This document shows positions 62,157-64,000 of a stretch of DNA of 64,000 nucleotides, piece by piece. The stretch is from assembly GCA_026985075.1 (NCBI GenBank), contig JALSQX010000022.1:124001-188000 (forward strand), in the 5' to 3' direction. Numbering within the stretch: position 1 is the stretch's first letter; each line of letters starts with the position of its first letter. The notes under the pieces are model-generated. The model searched no databases and was not told the origin of the DNA. It saw only the letters and a list, made by a program, of their open reading frames with translations. Source of the DNA: Blastocatellia bacterium (GTDB taxonomy: Bacteria; Acidobacteriota; Blastocatellia; HR10; J050). Both the position numbers and the translations under genes were made by a program.

Positions 62157-63235
62157 CCGATGACTCCTTTCTCCTTCAGGACTTGTCGGCGTAATGATGC
62201 CTCTCGTCTACACACCGAGGCACATGCGTATAAGTCCCCATCCTCCACCAGGGCCAGGCCATGACATCGAAGACAGAATGGCTTCAAATCGCAGGAATCA
62301 CAAACGCTCAGGTTCTCCAGCGTGAGACGTCCCAGCCGATCCCATACGGACGAGTCTCGCCAGATTTCGCGCACCGTTTGCCGGCGGAGGTTTCCGACAG
62401 GGATTCGGGTCTGAATGCAGGGGTAGACGTCACCATAGGGATCGATGAGGAGACTACTCAGGGCGATGCCACAGAATCGGTGAGCTGGCCCGAACTCTTG
62501 CGCGAGCTTGTTCCGCCACATGCGCAAGGCTTTTTCGTCCATTGTCTCCCGGAAAAGCCATAATAAATCGTCTTCGGTCAGCCGATGCACCAGCGGTGAC
62601 AGCCCTCCACTATCCTTGGGCGTGATCGTGATATCATACTTGAAGTCGGCCCCCAATGATGCGGCCAGGGCTCTCATCTCATGAAGTTGACGAACATTTT
62701 CGTGCATGAGCGGAGCCTTGAGCGTGACGCGAACGCCGCGAGCGACCAGGAGCTGGCACGCCCGGGTCGTCAACTCAAATGACCGCGGTCGAAGAGTGAT
62801 GCGGTCGTGCGTCTCCGGTCGCGCTCCATAAATGCTCAACTCCACGCGCACCGGATGGAGATGAGCAATCCGATCGGCCACGGCCGGTTTGATGAGGATT
62901 CCGTTACTGTAGAGAATGAGGGCAAATCCTTTCCGCCGCGCATATTCGGCAATCTGGAAGAAGTCCGAGCGAACGAGAATCTCGCCGCCAGACAACGTCA
63001 GATTCAGGACCCCCTCCTCGGCCAGTTGATCCAAAATATCCAGGCATTCCTCGGTACTCAACTCTCCGGTAGCGGGCGCATGAGCTGGAAGCACATCCAG
63101 ATAGCAGTGGGTGCACCGTTCATTGCAACGATAGGTCATCTCCCAGTGTACGGAGAAAAGACGACGACTCTGTTGAGCACGAGCGACGAGCTGCTGGTAC
63201 CGATTCTCTTGAAGCTGATTCGCCGCAACCGCCAT
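62153..63235 (-). CDS. Radical SAM/SPASM peptide maturase
   Basis: A 360-residue radical SAM protein. The cluster motif is CNERCTHCY (C37, C41, C44), followed by LNLTLSGGEILVRSDFFQIA. The C-terminal SPASM-like region is rich in Cys: DVYPCIQTRIPVGNL, then SVCDSCDLKPFCLRCHGLAL and YACASVC, suggesting extra Fe-S clusters. Relatives such as PqqE and mycofactocin or thioether maturases modify ribosomal peptides. ATG 63235 has GGAGGAAGC upstream. It lies 10 nt after the PqqD-like gene and is coupled to the peptide gene. Confidence 0.88.
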   Translation of the reverse strand: MAVAANQLQENRYQQLVARAQQSRRLFSVHWEMTYRCNERCTHCYLDVLPAHAPATGELSTEECLDILDQLAEEGVLNLTLSGGEILVRSDFFQIAEYARRKGFALILYSNGILIKPAVADRIAHLHPVRVELSIYGARPETHDRITLRPRSFELTTRACQLLVARGVRVTLKAPLMHENVRQLHEMRALAASLGADFKYDITITPKDSGGLSPLVHRLTEDDLLWLFRETMDEKALRMWRNKLAQEFGPAHRFCGIALSSLLIDPYGDVYPCIQTRIPVGNLRRQTVREIWRDSSVWDRLGRLTLENLSVCDSCDLKPFCLRCHGLALVEDGDLYACASVCRREASLRRQVLKEKGVIG

Positions 63236-63245
63236 GCTTCCTCCG

Positions 63246-63566
63246 TTACGAGCTCCTCTCGGCACCTTCCGAGGCGGCCTTCTCAGATAGCACCAGGATA
63301 TGCTCTTTGACCAGTTGCTCGATGAAATTCACCACATCCCGCTCGGCCTCGTCAGCCGTCGTGTCATACTCGGCCACGATAGCGGCGACGATGTCACCGA
63401 TACTCCGGGATCCGTCAGCCAGTTGCCAAATTCGCGATCCTACACCATTTAACACCGCCACCTCACCAGCATCGGCTAAAACGAGCAACGCTTCCCCATC
63501 GATCATTCGCCAGGCGACCTGTGGATGGGGTGCTGGATATCGCTGTGTCCACTCCCCCGCTCTCAT
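63246..63566 (-). CDS. PqqD-like peptide chaperone (RiPP recognition element)
   Basis: A 106-residue PqqD-family protein: PAPHPQVAWRMIDGEALLVL, then NGVGSRIWQLADGSRSIGDI and IVAEYDTTADEAERDVVNFI. PqqD-like domains bind leader peptides and present them to radical SAM maturases. ATG 63566 is taken because the longer frame to 63674 overlaps the upstream ATPase gene. It lies between the HPr-kinase-like and maturase genes. Confidence 0.88.
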   Translation of the reverse strand: MRAGEWTQRYPAPHPQVAWRMIDGEALLVLADAGEVAVLNGVGSRIWQLADGSRSIGDIVAAIVAEYDTTADEAERDVVNFIEQLVKEHILVLSEKAASEGAERSS

Positions 63567-63574
63567 TATACCAC

Positions 63575-64000
63575 TTACTCTTGGACAGGCATCTGGCTCG
63601 CTCTCCCCATCGGTGCGACGAGCGGCCAAAAACCCGCATCTTGACGAAAAGTGAGCTCTTTCACCGGAACGCATCGGACAATCTGCTCACCGATGGCCGC
63701 CACCCGCTCGCCCATCGCTGGCGTCCCCATGACGAACGGGACGCAGGCGACCAATTCGGCCAAGGCCTGGGCCATCGGCAGCGACTTCAGCGAATGAACA
63801 GTCCCTTTCCGAAGGCAAAATATGCCCGCCACGTCGGCGACCACGTTACTCCTCGGCGCCTCGGGGAGATCCCCGCGAAATGGAACTCCATAAGCGCAGA
63901 CGCTGGTTTCCGTCTTTTTCATGATGACCATATCGTCACTCAAAATGACGGCCTCGGAGGAAAGTCGGGCTATCGTCGTCTTTCCACTCCCCGATGGTCC
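63575..64000 (-). CDS. HPr-kinase-like ATPase (partial, N-terminus beyond window)
   Basis: The last 141 residues of a protein entering from the right edge. It opens with a P-loop (GPSGSGKTTIARLSSEAVIL), then SDDMVIMKK, a pattern of HprK/PEPCK-like kinases. PFRGD and a C-terminal helical part follow. HprK-related kinases occur in several RiPP clusters, including some lasso-peptide loci. It ends 8 nt before the PqqD-like start, so it is in the same unit. Confidence 0.75.
   Translation of the reverse strand, partial: GPSGSGKTTIARLSSEAVILSDDMVIMKKTETSVCAYGVPFRGDLPEAPRSNVVADVAGIFCLRKGTVHSLKSLPMAQALAELVACVPFVMGTPAMGERVAAIGEQIVRCVPVKELTFRQDAGFWPLVAPMGRASQMPVQE

Noticed and set aside
63540-63575. 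TATAAT at the PqqD start as an internal promoter
   Set aside because: The hexamer overlaps the ATG itself, so transcripts from it would start inside the coding region, and no -35 is evident.

Overview
The window is a gene-dense, GC-rich bacterial chromosome segment that most resembles an acidobacterium (Blastocatellia-like). The strongest pointer is an 806-residue MacB/FtsX-type permease of the acidobacterial duplicated orphan permease (ADOP) kind at 21396-23816. Futalosine-type menaquinone synthesis (MqnC), LolA/LolD-like genes and many envelope proteins agree with a diderm. The phylum is inferred from gene content; no rRNA gene is present.

Layout. 1-5156 (minus): rimO-pgpA-cinA, then plsY-gpsA-smpB, in short overlapping operons. 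5498-11335 (plus): a site-2 protease with CBS domains, then cdaA-cdaR-glmM and a coupled secreted phosphodiesterase. 11415-17605: thrC, clpP, a small zinc ribbon protein, a two-domain SagB-type oxidoreductase, and the NAD pair pncB-nrtR. 17554-20350 (minus): an NtrY/NtrX-like two-component pair. 20717-30148 is the most accessory-looking part: VapBC-like and AbrB/MazF-like toxin-antitoxin modules flank the ADOP permease, followed by two MacB-type ATPases, a periplasmic adaptor, a macrodomain protein and tyrA. Its intergenic gaps hold three copies of a 27-bp palindromic repeat.

30376-31803 (minus) is the most striking locus. Its frame is interrupted only by a TGA exactly where the first Cys of a thioredoxin CxxC motif belongs (W-TGA-A-G-C). 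A small hairpin follows with SECIS-like geometry. I read it as a selenocysteine-containing TlpA-like thioredoxin fused to TPRs and a C-terminal DsbD-alpha-like domain.

32426-41090 (plus): an envelope-protein run (GspG-like, membrane, TPR, CAP) coupled to ispE, then tRNA-Gln, prs, rplY, pth, rpsF-rpsR-rplI. 41199-45083 (minus): a five-gene Lol-like cassette (lipoprotein, FtsX permease, LolD-like ATPase, small membrane protein, LolA-like carrier). 45271-55558 (plus): coaE with an oligopeptide-type binding protein and two permeases, an AAA/VWA pair, mqnC, a DegT aminotransferase and an alkyltransferase-like protein. carB follows on the minus strand.

58961-64000 (minus, running off the right edge) looks like a RiPP-type peptide modification locus: HPr-kinase-like ATPase, PqqD-like chaperone, radical SAM/SPASM maturase, a 60-residue Cys-containing candidate precursor coupled to the maturase, and a C25-like protein whose expected catalytic Cys reads as Ser. 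The selenoprotein and this peptide locus are the best candidates for something not previously described.
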